Origin: CALRWV02 sp943371965
Lineage (GTDB): Bacteria > Bacteroidota > JABWAT01
DNA: 64,000 nt
Direction: 5' to 3'
NCBI GenBank assembly: GCA_943371965.1
Contig: CALRWV020000002.1
Span: 372,001-436,000, forward strand
How positions within the stretch are numbered: the first letter of the stretch is position 1; each line of letters starts with the position of its first letter. Shown piece by piece: positions 33,884 through 43,400 of the stretch. Below the pieces are notes generated by a model, which was not told where the DNA came from, did no database searches, and worked only from the letters and a program-made list of their open reading frames with translations. A program made the position numbers and the translations under genes.

Positions 33884-34777
33884 ATGACTTACGAAAATGT
33901 ACTGAAAGAAATTGCTGAATCTGATGACCGTCTGATTGTCATAACGGCCGAAAACCGGGCTGCCATCAGAAATCTTCCTACTGTTTTGGGAAAACGTTTT
34001 ATTGATGTTGGAATTGCTGAACAAACCATGATTGGTGCTGCATCCGGTTTGGCATTGAGAGGTAGAATTCCGGTAACCCATGCTCTTGCCACCTTTCTTA
34101 CTTTACGGGCTTTTGAGTTTATCAGGAGCGATGTCGGAATTGCAAACCTTCCTGTAAAATTGGTGGGTGGTGTTGCCGGATTCCTGTCAGATGCGAATGG
34201 ACCAACACATCAGGCAATTGAAGATATTTCCATCATGCGGGGAATTCCCAACATGAAAATATTTTGTCCGTCAGATTCTGTTGAACTTGCCATGGGGATT
34301 AAGGAAATTATTCTGGATCTGTCTCCCTGGTATATCCGTTACAATCCGAATCCCGCATTAATTGAACATCAGGAGTTTTCAATAGGGAAAGCAGAAGTCA
34401 TTTCAGAAGGAACAGACATTGCAATTTTTACCTATGGTTTTATGTTGGGGGAAGCTTTAAAGGCAAAGACGATTCTTGAATCATCAGGAAAGTCGGTTAG
34501 ACTCATTAACCTGAGAACATTGAAACCAGTTGACGAGACTGAAATACTCCGTGCTGCTGGAGAAGTTAAAATGATGGTAACCATTGAAGATCATTTTTTA
34601 ACCGGTGGTCTATTTTCAATTATCGGAGAAATTTTCCTCAAGCATCAGGTAATGGCAAAGGTCCTTCCCATTGCTCTTGAAAACCGCTGGTTCAAACCTG
34701 CTCTTCTGAATGACGTTTTGGAATTTGAAGGATTTACCGGAAAACAGATTGCTGAAAAAATATTACAATTTTATTGA
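33884..34777 (+). CDS. transketolase, C-terminal subunit
   Basis: This 297-residue partner of the preceding gene contains the pyrimidine-binding and C-terminal domains: the catalytic Glu in FIDVGIAEQTMIGAASGLALRG, GPTHQAIEDISIMRGIPN, and the YIRYNPNPALIEH region. The C-terminal domain (about 175-297) has VRLINLRTLKPVDE and the TIEDHFLTGGL block. The ATG follows CCGGAAAATTTT. It ends eight bases before the aminotransferase start. Confidence 0.9.
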   Translation: MTYENVLKEIAESDDRLIVITAENRAAIRNLPTVLGKRFIDVGIAEQTMIGAASGLALRGRIPVTHALATFLTLRAFEFIRSDVGIANLPVKLVGGVAGFLSDANGPTHQAIEDISIMRGIPNMKIFCPSDSVELAMGIKEIILDLSPWYIRYNPNPALIEHQEFSIGKAEVISEGTDIAIFTYGFMLGEALKAKTILESSGKSVRLINLRTLKPVDETEILRAAGEVKMMVTIEDHFLTGGLFSIIGEIFLKHQVMAKVLPIALENRWFKPALLNDVLEFEGFTGKQIAEKILQFY

Positions 34778-34785
34778 GAATAATA

Positions 34786-36126
34786 ATGCCCAACAAAGTT
34801 ACCTTTAATGCTCACTATCCAACAATTACCGAATCTAATAAACTGTACGCGAGAGCAACCGGTCTTATTCCGGCTTATACCCAAACTCTTGCAAAAGGAC
34901 CTCAGCAATATGTGAATGGTATTGCTCCCAAATATTTGAAATCCGGTAAAGGATCACACGTCTGGGATGTTGACGGCAATGAATTTATCGATTACCAGAT
35001 GGGAATCGGACCTCTTTCTCTGGGTTATGCTTATGATTCCGTTGATCAGGCAATCATCAATCAGTTGAAAGATGGAATAACCTTTTCACAGATGCATCCG
35101 CTTGAAGTGGAAGTGGCTGAACAGATCAGGGACGTTGTTCCTAATGCTGAAATGGTTAGGTTCAGCAAGACTGGCGCCGATGTTACTTCAGCCGCTATCC
35201 GATTGGCACGTGCTTACACAGGAAAAAATAAAGTTCTTTGCTGCGGTTATCATGGATGGCATGATTTCTATATTTCCGTAACAGACCGCAATAAAGGAAT
35301 TCCACAACCCGTTCAGGATTTGTCATTTACTTTCAATTACAATGATATTCAATCTGTATTGGATTCAATTGATGATGACATTGCCTGTATTATTCTTGAA
35401 CCGATGGTTTTTGAAGCACCCAAAGATAATTTTCTCCATAAACTCCGCGATGTCTGCAGCGAAAAAAATATTGTTCTGATTTTTGATGAAATGTGGACCG
35501 GATTCCGTTTGGCTGTTGGTGGTGCTCAGGAATATTTCGGAGTGAAAGCTGACCTTGCCTGTTTTTCAAAAGCAATTGCGAATGGAATGCCTGTTTCTGT
35601 TTTAACTGGAAAAAAGGAAATCATGTCACTGTGTGATAAAGACATTTTCTTCTTCACAACGTTTGGCGGTGAAGCACTTTCACTTGCTGCGGTAAAAGCC
35701 ACCATCCATGAAATGCGTTCGAAAAATGTTCCCGGCTTTTTGGCGAAACAGGGAAAAAAAATCAAAGATGGATATAATGAATTGGTTAGACCACTGGGAA
35801 TTGATTCCTATACTTCCTGCACTGGAAATGAAGTCAGAACGATTGTCACTTTCAATGCTTCAGCCGGAAATCCTTTGGAAATGAAATCGCTGGTTCAGCA
35901 GGAACTTATCAAGCGCGGAATTCTTTGGGGAGGATTTCACAACATGAGTTTTTCACATTCTGATTCGGATATCAATTATACGTTGTCAGCCTATGCTGAA
36001 GTTCTTCCGATTCTTAAAAAAGCCGTTGAAGAAAAAAATGTGTTGGGATATTTAAAGGGCGAACCTGTTGGACCTGTTTTCCGCAAAACAAGCAATTTCA
36101 ATTTAAAACCTGTGACAGCAAAATAA
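34786..36126 (+). CDS. PLP-dependent class III aminotransferase, glutamate-1-semialdehyde aminomutase-like
   Basis: This 446-residue fold-type I aminotransferase has the PLP Lys in CFSKAIANGMP (near residue 264), preceded by LIFDEMWTGFRL, with GYHGWHDFYI and the FSKTGADVTSAAIRLARAYTG phosphate-binding loop. It resembles HemL but has SKTGADV where HemL has NSGTEA, and it sits in a sugar cluster, so transfer of an amino group to a keto sugar, or a sugar-chain aminomutase step, is more likely than haem synthesis. ATG 34786 is preferred over TTG 34774. Confidence 0.86.
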   Translation: MPNKVTFNAHYPTITESNKLYARATGLIPAYTQTLAKGPQQYVNGIAPKYLKSGKGSHVWDVDGNEFIDYQMGIGPLSLGYAYDSVDQAIINQLKDGITFSQMHPLEVEVAEQIRDVVPNAEMVRFSKTGADVTSAAIRLARAYTGKNKVLCCGYHGWHDFYISVTDRNKGIPQPVQDLSFTFNYNDIQSVLDSIDDDIACIILEPMVFEAPKDNFLHKLRDVCSEKNIVLIFDEMWTGFRLAVGGAQEYFGVKADLACFSKAIANGMPVSVLTGKKEIMSLCDKDIFFFTTFGGEALSLAAVKATIHEMRSKNVPGFLAKQGKKIKDGYNELVRPLGIDSYTSCTGNEVRTIVTFNASAGNPLEMKSLVQQELIKRGILWGGFHNMSFSHSDSDINYTLSAYAEVLPILKKAVEEKNVLGYLKGEPVGPVFRKTSNFNLKPVTAK

Positions 36127-36139
36127 GATCAGGAATATC

Positions 36140-36949
36140 ATGTTCTCACTGAAAAATAAAGTTGCCATTGTTACCGGAGCAATCGGACTTATTGGAAAAA
36201 ATCATTGTTATGCACTTGCTGAACAGGGAGCCAATGTTGTTATTGCCGATTTGAATAAAAACAAATGCGAAGAATTTTCCAGTGAATTGACTGAACGGAC
36301 AGGAATAGATTCAATCGGATTGTCTGTTGATATTACTTCTCCTGATTCACTCACTGATTTCAAACATTCAGTAATGACGAAATTCAAGCGGGTTGATATT
36401 CTTGTCAACAATGCAGCTATCAATGATATGTTTGAAAACCCGGCATCTGCAGCTGAACTGTCCAAATTTGAAAACTATCCGCTGACTCTCTGGCAAAAAT
36501 CATTTGATGTAAATGTCACCGGTATGTTTTTATGCTGTCAGATTTTGGGAAGTGAAATGGCAAATCAAAAGTCGGGAAGCATTATCAATATCGCATCCAC
36601 TTACGGAATTGTAGCTCCGGACCAATCCATTTATAAAAAAGAAGATGGGTCACAGAGTTTTTACAAATCAGCAGCATACCCCGCAACAAAAGGCGCAGTC
36701 ATTTCCTTTACCAGATTTCTCGCTGCTTATTGGGGTGAAAAAAATGTACGTGTGAATTCCCTTTCGCCCGGAGGAGTTGAAAATTCACAGGACAGTTATT
36801 TCATCAGAAACTATTCTGCCAGAACTCCATTGAAAAGAATGGCTGAACCGACTGATTACAAAGGTGCAATTGTTTTTCTAGCAAGTGATGAGTCTTCTTA
36901 CATGACCGGTGCGAATCTCGTTGTTGATGGGGGATGGACAGCATGGTAA
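36140..36949 (+). CDS. SDR-family oxidoreductase of the sugar cluster
   Basis: This 269-residue classical SDR has IVTGAIGLIGKNHC at 9-22, NNAAIND near 92, the Ser of NIASTYGIV and the Tyr-Lys pair in AAYPATKGAV. The sequence after the first strands (VVIADLNKNKC) has an acidic residue that usually selects NAD. It resembles sialic/legionaminic-pathway oxidoreductases such as PtmA, which act on the sugar ring or chain. It is followed with overlap by the KdsC-like phosphatase gene. Confidence 0.86.
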   Translation: MFSLKNKVAIVTGAIGLIGKNHCYALAEQGANVVIADLNKNKCEEFSSELTERTGIDSIGLSVDITSPDSLTDFKHSVMTKFKRVDILVNNAAINDMFENPASAAELSKFENYPLTLWQKSFDVNVTGMFLCCQILGSEMANQKSGSIINIASTYGIVAPDQSIYKKEDGSQSFYKSAAYPATKGAVISFTRFLAAYWGEKNVRVNSLSPGGVENSQDSYFIRNYSARTPLKRMAEPTDYKGAIVFLASDESSYMTGANLVVDGGWTAW

Positions 36950-37497
36950 ATACTGGAAACAAGGAACAGGAAACAAGGAAAGATGGAAAATTAAGTTTGT
37001 CTGAAATACAGAATCGGGCAAAAAAAATAAAATTGGTTTTGACTGATTGTGATGGCGTTTTAACCGACACCGGTGTTTATTATTCTGACAAAGGTGAAGT
37101 GATGAAAAGGTTTTCTATCCGCGATGGAATGGGAACCGAACTTCTCCGCAATGAGAAAATTGAATCCGGAATTATTACCGGTGAACTATCCGGTTCTGTA
37201 AAGACCAGAGCAAAGAAACTGAAAATCAAACATCTTTATTTGGGTGTTAAGAATAAACGGAAAAAAGTGGATGAAATCTTAAAGAAGACAAATCTTAAGG
37301 CAAATGAAATCGCCTATATCGGTGATGATGTAAACGATTTTGCAATCATTGAATTTGTTAATCTGCTGGGACTTACAGCAGCACCAAATGATGCAATAAA
37401 AAGTGTCCGGGAAAAGGTTCACTTTATTTGTTCATCTGATGGCGGAAAAGGTGCATTTAGGGAATTTGCAGATTGGATTCTGGATAACAGAAAATAA
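36934..37497 (+). CDS. KdsC-like HAD phosphatase (3-deoxy-sugar-acid phosphatase)
   Basis: This is a HAD-superfamily, C0-type phosphatase: DCDGVLTDTGVYY (nucleophile and acid Asp), IITGELS, and GDDVNDFAIIEFV for magnesium. Relatives dephosphorylate KDO 8-phosphate or N-acylneuraminate 9-phosphate. The domain starts at residue 22; the preceding residues come from a polypurine repeat (36955-36982) shared with intergenic sites at 55943 and 58499. The gene overlaps the SDR end by 16 bases if ATG 36934 is used; ATG 36943 or TTG 36997 are alternatives. Within this cluster it would release phosphate from the NeuB-like product. Confidence 0.86.
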   Translation: MDSMVNTGNKEQETRKDGKLSLSEIQNRAKKIKLVLTDCDGVLTDTGVYYSDKGEVMKRFSIRDGMGTELLRNEKIESGIITGELSGSVKTRAKKLKIKHLYLGVKNKRKKVDEILKKTNLKANEIAYIGDDVNDFAIIEFVNLLGLTAAPNDAIKSVREKVHFICSSDGGKGAFREFADWILDNRK

Positions 37498-37574
37498 TTT
37501 AAACGGTAAATAATTGTTGCAGATTATTTACTGACAGCGCAGGGGAAAAGTGTTAACCAAAAAAGGACACAACT

Positions 37575-38465
37575 ATGGCGACTGTACAAATCGGAAACAG
37601 ATTGGTAGGCGAAGGGCAACGGGTATATATCATTGCCGAAATCGGGATCAATCACAATGGTTCACTTGATATTGCACGTAAATTGATTGAAGGTGCGGCA
37701 GCTGCAGGATGTGATGCTGTCAAATTCCAGAAAAGAACTCCGGAACTCTGCGTTCCCAAAGATCAGTGGAATATTGAGCGCGATACCCCCTGGGGAAGAA
37801 TGACCTACATTGATTACCGCAGAAAAGTGGAATTTACTGAAGACCAGTACAAAATGATTGATGCAATTTGCCGTGAAGAGGGCATTCAATGGTTCGCGTC
37901 CTGCTGGGATGAAGAAGCCGTTGATTTTATGGAACGGTTTGATACACCGGTTTATAAAGTTGCGTCAGCTTCACTGACAGATGCAGATCTTTTGAAGAAA
38001 AAACGTTCAACAGGTAAACCGATTATCATTTCCACCGGCATGTCATCCATTGATGAAATTGAAGCTGCTGTTGACTTGTTAGGTACAGATAATCTGATGA
38101 TGGCTCATGCAACTTCTACTTACCCATGTCCACCGGAAGAATTGAATATTCTGATGATTCAGACATTGAAAAAAATGTATCCCGGAGTTCCAATCGGTTA
38201 TTCCGGTCATGAAACAGGCTTGGCTACAACATGGGCTGCGGTGGCAATGGGAGCAACGTTTGTTGAACGCCACATAACACTTGACCGTGCCATGTGGGGA
38301 ACGGATCAGGCTGCATCTGTAGAAATTCCGGGTTTAATGCGTCTGGTTTCAAATATCCGTGATATCGAAAAAGCAATTGGAGACGGAATCAAAAAAGTTT
38401 ACGAAAGTGAAATCGGACCAAGAAAAAAACTGAGACGGGTTAATTCGTTTTCAGTTGCTGTTTAA
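37575..38465 (+). CDS. NeuB-like nonulosonate synthase without a SAF domain
   Basis: This 296-residue (beta/alpha)8-barrel synthase condenses phosphoenolpyruvate with an aldose or its phosphate. It has YIIAEIGINHNGSLDIA, CDAVKFQKRTPE, WFASCWDEEAVDF, YKVASASLTDADLL, IISTGMSS, MMAHATSTYPCPPEEL and PIGYSGHETG-ATFVERHITLDR. The metal and PEP ligands are all there. NeuB enzymes normally add a C-terminal antifreeze-like (SAF) domain of about 60 residues; here the protein stops 30 or so residues after the barrel. ATG follows AAAGGACACAACT. Acceptor sugar is undetermined. Confidence 0.88.
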   Translation: MATVQIGNRLVGEGQRVYIIAEIGINHNGSLDIARKLIEGAAAAGCDAVKFQKRTPELCVPKDQWNIERDTPWGRMTYIDYRRKVEFTEDQYKMIDAICREEGIQWFASCWDEEAVDFMERFDTPVYKVASASLTDADLLKKKRSTGKPIIISTGMSSIDEIEAAVDLLGTDNLMMAHATSTYPCPPEELNILMIQTLKKMYPGVPIGYSGHETGLATTWAAVAMGATFVERHITLDRAMWGTDQAASVEIPGLMRLVSNIRDIEKAIGDGIKKVYESEIGPRKKLRRVNSFSVAV

Positions 38466-38472
38466 TTTTACT

Positions 38473-38504
38473 TCAGCGGTAATCAGTTTTACCGCTGATT
38501 TTTT
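38473..38504 (+). terminator. rho-independent terminator after the NeuB-like gene
   Basis: A perfect 10-bp stem (TCAGCGGTAA at 38473-38482, TTACCGCTGA at 38489-38498) with a six-base loop is followed by TTTTTT. It is the clearest terminator in the window and marks the end of the sugar-cluster transcript, seven bases before the next ATG. Confidence 0.85.
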
Positions 38505-38510
38505 CAGATC

Positions 38511-39278
38511 ATGAATCTTACCCTCATATCTCCCATCCTGATTTTTTCAGGCGCCATTTTTTTCATTTTTTTGGAACGGTATTTCCCTTATGATTCCGGA
38601 GAACGGTTTTTCAGAAAGGGACTGTTTACAGATCTTGTTATTTATGGTCTGCTTCAAAGTTATTTGCTTTCCCTCTTAATTTTCTGGTTCATTACTTTTT
38701 TGGATTCTTTATCAGGATTTTCCAGGCTGAAATTGATTTCTGATTGGCCATTGTTTGTCCAGGTACTTTTCTTTCTCATCACCCATGATCTGTATATTTA
38801 CTGGTTTCACCGCCTTCAGCACAAATCAAAGTTTTTCTGGCGGATTCATGAAGCACATCATTCTTCAACCAAGGTAGATTGGATTGCAGGGATGCGTTCC
38901 CATTCTCTTGAAATTCTGATTAACCAGACCATTGAATTTGCTCCAATCATCTTATTGGGTGCCTCACCTGAGATCGTTTTGCTGAAGGGAGTTCTTGATG
39001 GTTTGTGGGGTATGTGGATTCATTCCAACATCAATGTGAAAACAGGTTGGCTGCAATTTGTTATCAATGGACCGGAAATGCACCGTTGGCATCATGCAAA
39101 GGAAATTACTGAAGGTGGAATAAACTTCGGAACCAAATTTGCGTTTTGGGACTGGATATTTGGTACTGCCTATCTGCCAAATGAAAAACCATCCGGCTAT
39201 GGATTGGATGATTCTGAGTTTCCGGTAAATTATTTCAGTCAGCATCTGTTTGCTTTCAGAAAGTTCGAAAACAAATAA
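38511..39278 (+). CDS. fatty acid hydroxylase/sterol desaturase family membrane protein
   Basis: This 255-residue di-iron membrane hydroxylase has three or four membrane helices and the His boxes HDLYIYWFHRLQHK, RIHEAHHSSTKVDW and MHRWHHAKE, all conserved. Members hydroxylate or desaturate lipid, sterol or carotenoid chains. It follows the sugar cluster directly but after a strong terminator, so it needs its own promoter or readthrough. Substrate unknown; hydroxylation of a lipid anchor or acyl chain is a possibility. Confidence 0.84.
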   Translation: MNLTLISPILIFSGAIFFIFLERYFPYDSGERFFRKGLFTDLVIYGLLQSYLLSLLIFWFITFLDSLSGFSRLKLISDWPLFVQVLFFLITHDLYIYWFHRLQHKSKFFWRIHEAHHSSTKVDWIAGMRSHSLEILINQTIEFAPIILLGASPEIVLLKGVLDGLWGMWIHSNINVKTGWLQFVINGPEMHRWHHAKEITEGGINFGTKFAFWDWIFGTAYLPNEKPSGYGLDDSEFPVNYFSQHLFAFRKFENK

Positions 39279-39408
39279 TTGACTTATCTTTCGTTTAAAC
39301 TACACAGAACTATAGAAAAAAATAAGTTCTCCCTGATTCACGAATTAATACAGATTTTTATGTTTTAAATAATCTGTGAGTCTGCGGCAACATTTTCCGA
39401 ATTCTGTT

Positions 39409-40347
39409 TTACCGTTTCTCTTTCCTGCGTTCAACCTGATAGACAATTTTCGGTTCTGTTTTTTTCGTTTTCACTTCTCCGAATTCCAACCCTGCTTCTT
39501 CTTCAGTTACCCACGTGATGGATTTGTAATCAAAATTTCCGGTTTCAATAATATTGAATTTTACGATCTGGAAATTGGGACTCAAATCAAAATCACGCGG
39601 AACAATCTGTGAATAATGCCTTGCAATCAGTGGAGCACCAAACGGACTTTTTGTGTAATCAGGATGTTCGGCAAACCGCGTATCAAGAAAAGGAATAATG
39701 GGATAACCGACAGACATGAATGCTTTTGCAATCATACCGGAACAGATCACTTCATATTCATCACCGCTGCCGAGATAATAACTGAGTTTTGTTTTTCTGA
39801 ACGGATTGAACTGAAACGGTATCAGCATCAGAGCAAGTTCGATAATGTTTTTTTCATCATAACGGCGTCCAAGGTTCGATACAATATTGTCAGTCACTTT
39901 TTTCTGATCTTCGATCGAAATTTTAAATGGTCTGCAAACCCTGATATTGTATTTTTCATACTTCTGAATGATGTTTGCCGTAACACCTTCACCAGTATTG
40001 GCCTCAACAATCATATACTTTGACCATTCACCGTACTTTTCTTCATAGTATTCTTTTAATGGCATTCCTTCTCTAACAAAATAATCACCGACATAATAGA
40101 AAATATGACTCCACGATGAATTGGTCAGCAATTTGATGATATGGCTGATTCTTTGCTTTCCTTCAACAACCACAACATCACCTGGACGGATATATTTTTT
40201 AAGACTTTCCATACTATTGAAAGCAAGTTGTTCGTAGTATTTCAATTCACTTACAAGGTGACTGATTATTATTTTTTCAATCCATCGCGAAAAAAAATTA
40301 TTTCCCAAAAACTGACTTAATGCTGCCGTTTTTTTTTGTTCACTCAT
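39409..40347 (-). CDS. YiiX/YebB-like permuted papain-fold hydrolase
   Basis: This 312-residue protein belongs to the NlpC/P60-like permuted papain superfamily. The catalytic His is in SSWSHIFYYVG (near residue 80) after IRPGDVVVVEG, and the catalytic Cys202 is in YEVICSGMIAKAF. Members are peptidases, amidases or acyltransferases. No export signal is visible. The C-terminus is rich in charged residues (VKTKKTEP). It lies downstream of the giant kinase gene on the same strand, 63 bases away, possibly in one transcript. Confidence 0.78.
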   Translation of the reverse strand: MSEQKKTAALSQFLGNNFFSRWIEKIIISHLVSELKYYEQLAFNSMESLKKYIRPGDVVVVEGKQRISHIIKLLTNSSWSHIFYYVGDYFVREGMPLKEYYEEKYGEWSKYMIVEANTGEGVTANIIQKYEKYNIRVCRPFKISIEDQKKVTDNIVSNLGRRYDEKNIIELALMLIPFQFNPFRKTKLSYYLGSGDEYEVICSGMIAKAFMSVGYPIIPFLDTRFAEHPDYTKSPFGAPLIARHYSQIVPRDFDLSPNFQIVKFNIIETGNFDYKSITWVTEEEAGLEFGEVKTKKTEPKIVYQVERRKEKR

Positions 40348-40410
40348 GTTTTAGATATTTAATTGATTTTGATGTATTTAAATTATTTGGTTATTGTTTT
40401 TTTACCAAAC

Positions 40411-43400
40411 TCATGATTTCAATTGCTGTAACGGAAGACTGATTACAAATTCTGATCCTTCACCCACAATGCTGGAAACTTCAATTTTTCCGTTATGTTT
40501 TTCGATGATGGCATAACTGACGGCCAAACCCAAGCCGGTTCCTTTTCCAATTCCTTTTGTTGTAAAAAACGGCTCAAAACATCTTTCAAGTGTGGCTTTA
40601 TCCATTCCTGATCCATTATCACGGATACTGATCTTTACTTCATTTTCACTTTGTTCGGTTCTGACAATTATATTTCCTTTTCCTGAAATTGATTCCACCG
40701 CATTCGAAAGCATACTCAAGAATACCTGATTTACTTCACTGTGATTGCATTCCAGCAATTGAAGATTTCCAAAGTTGCGGATGATTTCAATACGGTTGTC
40801 TGTTTGGTTCTGCAGAAGATTGATGGCTGAATTCAAATCTTCATGAACGTCTCCTTTTTTAAAAACATTCTCATCAAGCCGCGAAAAATTACGGAGACTC
40901 TTTACAATCTTTGCGGTTCGTTTTGCCCCATCATCAATCCCTTTGATAACCGTATTCAATTCATTCATCAGATAGGGAAGATCCAGTTCTCTTTTGAATT
41001 CGTCAATTTCCTGCAATTTTGATTTTATATTTTCCGAAGAAGCAAGTTCCCCGTATTTATTCAAAAGCAGAATCAAATCCCCAACATCCTGTTTCAGGGG
41101 TTCAAGGTTCGCTGTTATGTAGTTGATCGGGTTGTTCATTTCGTGAGCAATACCAGCCGTAAGCTGCCCAACTGATGCCATTTTCCCGGATTGAATCAAA
41201 TGACTTTGTGTGAGTTTCAATTGCTTGAGTGTATTTTCAAGCTCCTGGTTTTTTTCGAGAACCTCTTTTGTTCTTTTTTGAACACGAATTTCAAGTTCAT
41301 CAACCAGTTTTGCATTTTCTATTGAGATTGCTGCCTGTGATGCCAGCATTCTGATCATGGTTAACCGCTCCGGTGTAAATGCATCAGGAACCAAATTATT
41401 TTCAAAGTATAAAATACCAACAAGATTATTCTGTTTGATAATTGGAAGACACAGGATTGATTTTGGCCTGACAGTAACTATGTACGGATCATTCTTAAAC
41501 AGTTCACTTTTTTCTGCATCAGAAACAACAGAAGTTTCACGTGTCCGCTTTGTAAAATAAATAATGGATTTTGGAATCTTTTCATAATGATCCAGTTTTA
41601 AATCGGTAAACAATTCAATTTTTGAATTTTCTACAGATTCTTCTGCTTCAACAAAAAGGCGGCCATCCTTTTCAAGAATAAGAACTCCACGTTGAGCCCC
41701 GGCACTTTCAATGCATATCATCAGCAGTTTTTCCAGCAGCGAATCCAGAACAATTTCACCGGAAATTACCTGTGACGCTTTTATAACTGTACTGAAATCA
41801 AGAGCTCTTGCAGAACTCGAACTGGTTGTCATTCCGGTTGTTTCGTTTTTATCAAATGTTTTTGAAAGAAGATTTTCGTGAATCAGATCACCGAATAGTA
41901 AATCAATTTGTCTGACTTTTTCCGAAGCTCCCCATTGTGCATAATAATACCGTGATTTTTTAAGATATGATTTTGCAACTTCGTTGAGTTTTCTTGTCAG
42001 GTAATATTTTCCGGCAAGTTCAAGTGCCAGGGCTTCAATCATTGTGAATTCATTCTGGTTGGCAAATGATATGGAGTTTTCGTACTGCTCCATGGCTTCC
42101 TTTGAATGTCCCTTTATTCTTGAAAGTTCTGCACTTACCAGTTGGTGCAGCATAAAATAATTTTCAGGACAGTGATGTGCCCAGTTTTTCAGCAGTTTTA
42201 AATTATTCCGCAGTTTGAGTTCCAATTTATTCTGTTCAGCGGCAGGTAGCTGTTCGTATTTTGAAATGCAGACAAGCGAGTGATAAAAAACATGAATTAC
42301 ATTCGACAGAAAAAGCCGCGAAGCGTCTTTTACTTTTTCTGACAGTTCAGCAAATTCATACGCTTTGTCCGCATTCCCCAGAAGGTATTCTGATTGCATC
42401 CTGAAAATATAAAACCAGTGAAGGTGAACCTGGTTGTCATCTTTTTTCAGCGATTCAATAAACTCCATTTCCTTTTCTTTTGCCGCACTGTCATTCGATG
42501 CCGGTTTTACTGTAAGACTTTTTACAAAATCAAAAGCAGTTGTAACTACCTGCAGACCGTGATTGGTCTGAACAAGAAAATCACGGTATTTCTTTGATTC
42601 CTCGCTGATGTAGTCGAGCGATTTTCCCAAAAAGAAATTGTGGAGAATCATGTAATTGCAGCAATAACTTGCCAACGTCAGGTTGCCGGAATCAATAAGT
42701 GAACTGTAAGCATAATTCAAATATTCCTTGCTGGTTCGGGCATGTCTTTTCCAGTGGTTGGTGAATACTCCAACACCAAAGTAGGTGTTGTTTTTTGAAG
42801 TTCCGTGACTGAAGACATGTGACAGACTGATTGCAAGATTTCCAAAACGGAATGCATTTTCATAATCGCCCAAAGCAGAAAGAATAACTGCATATCCAAC
42901 ATAACAATCTGCAGCGGATTCCGGATTGCCGTGAGTCAAAACCATTGTAAATCTGCGCAGTGTCATGAGACCATAAAACTCTTTAGCAACAAAACTTGCT
43001 GATGGTCCCATTTTTTCGACTATGTACAGAAAAGCGATATATTTTTCGTTGGTCATTTTGGGCAATTTGATAAGATCTTCATCGGTTTTGCCGCGCAGTT
43101 TGATTTTGATGGTAATCAATTCCTTAACAATGAGTGCCTTGATCATTGTTTCCGGCACCGAAACACCTAACAGTTTCAATGCCTGTTTTCCGATTTCGAC
43201 CGAATCGCGGTGACGTGCCTGATGACCATACATCACCATCTTGATTTCGAAAACCCGCATCTGATCCATAACGGATTTTGAGTTCACCAGAATTTCGGCA
43301 AACAGCTTTTCCGCTTCATTGAACCTTCCCAATAAATATTCACATTTTGATTTTGCCAGTTTCAGTTTGTAGGCAATTTCATAATTTTCTTTCCAGATTG

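Noticed and set aside
34786..36126. hemL (haem biosynthesis)
   Set aside because: The sequence is of the same family, but the phosphate-binding loop differs and the gene is embedded in a sugar cluster, so the symbol was not assigned.
39616..40023. 135-codon plus-strand open frame
   Set aside because: It is antisense to the YiiX-like gene, which has clear catalytic motifs.
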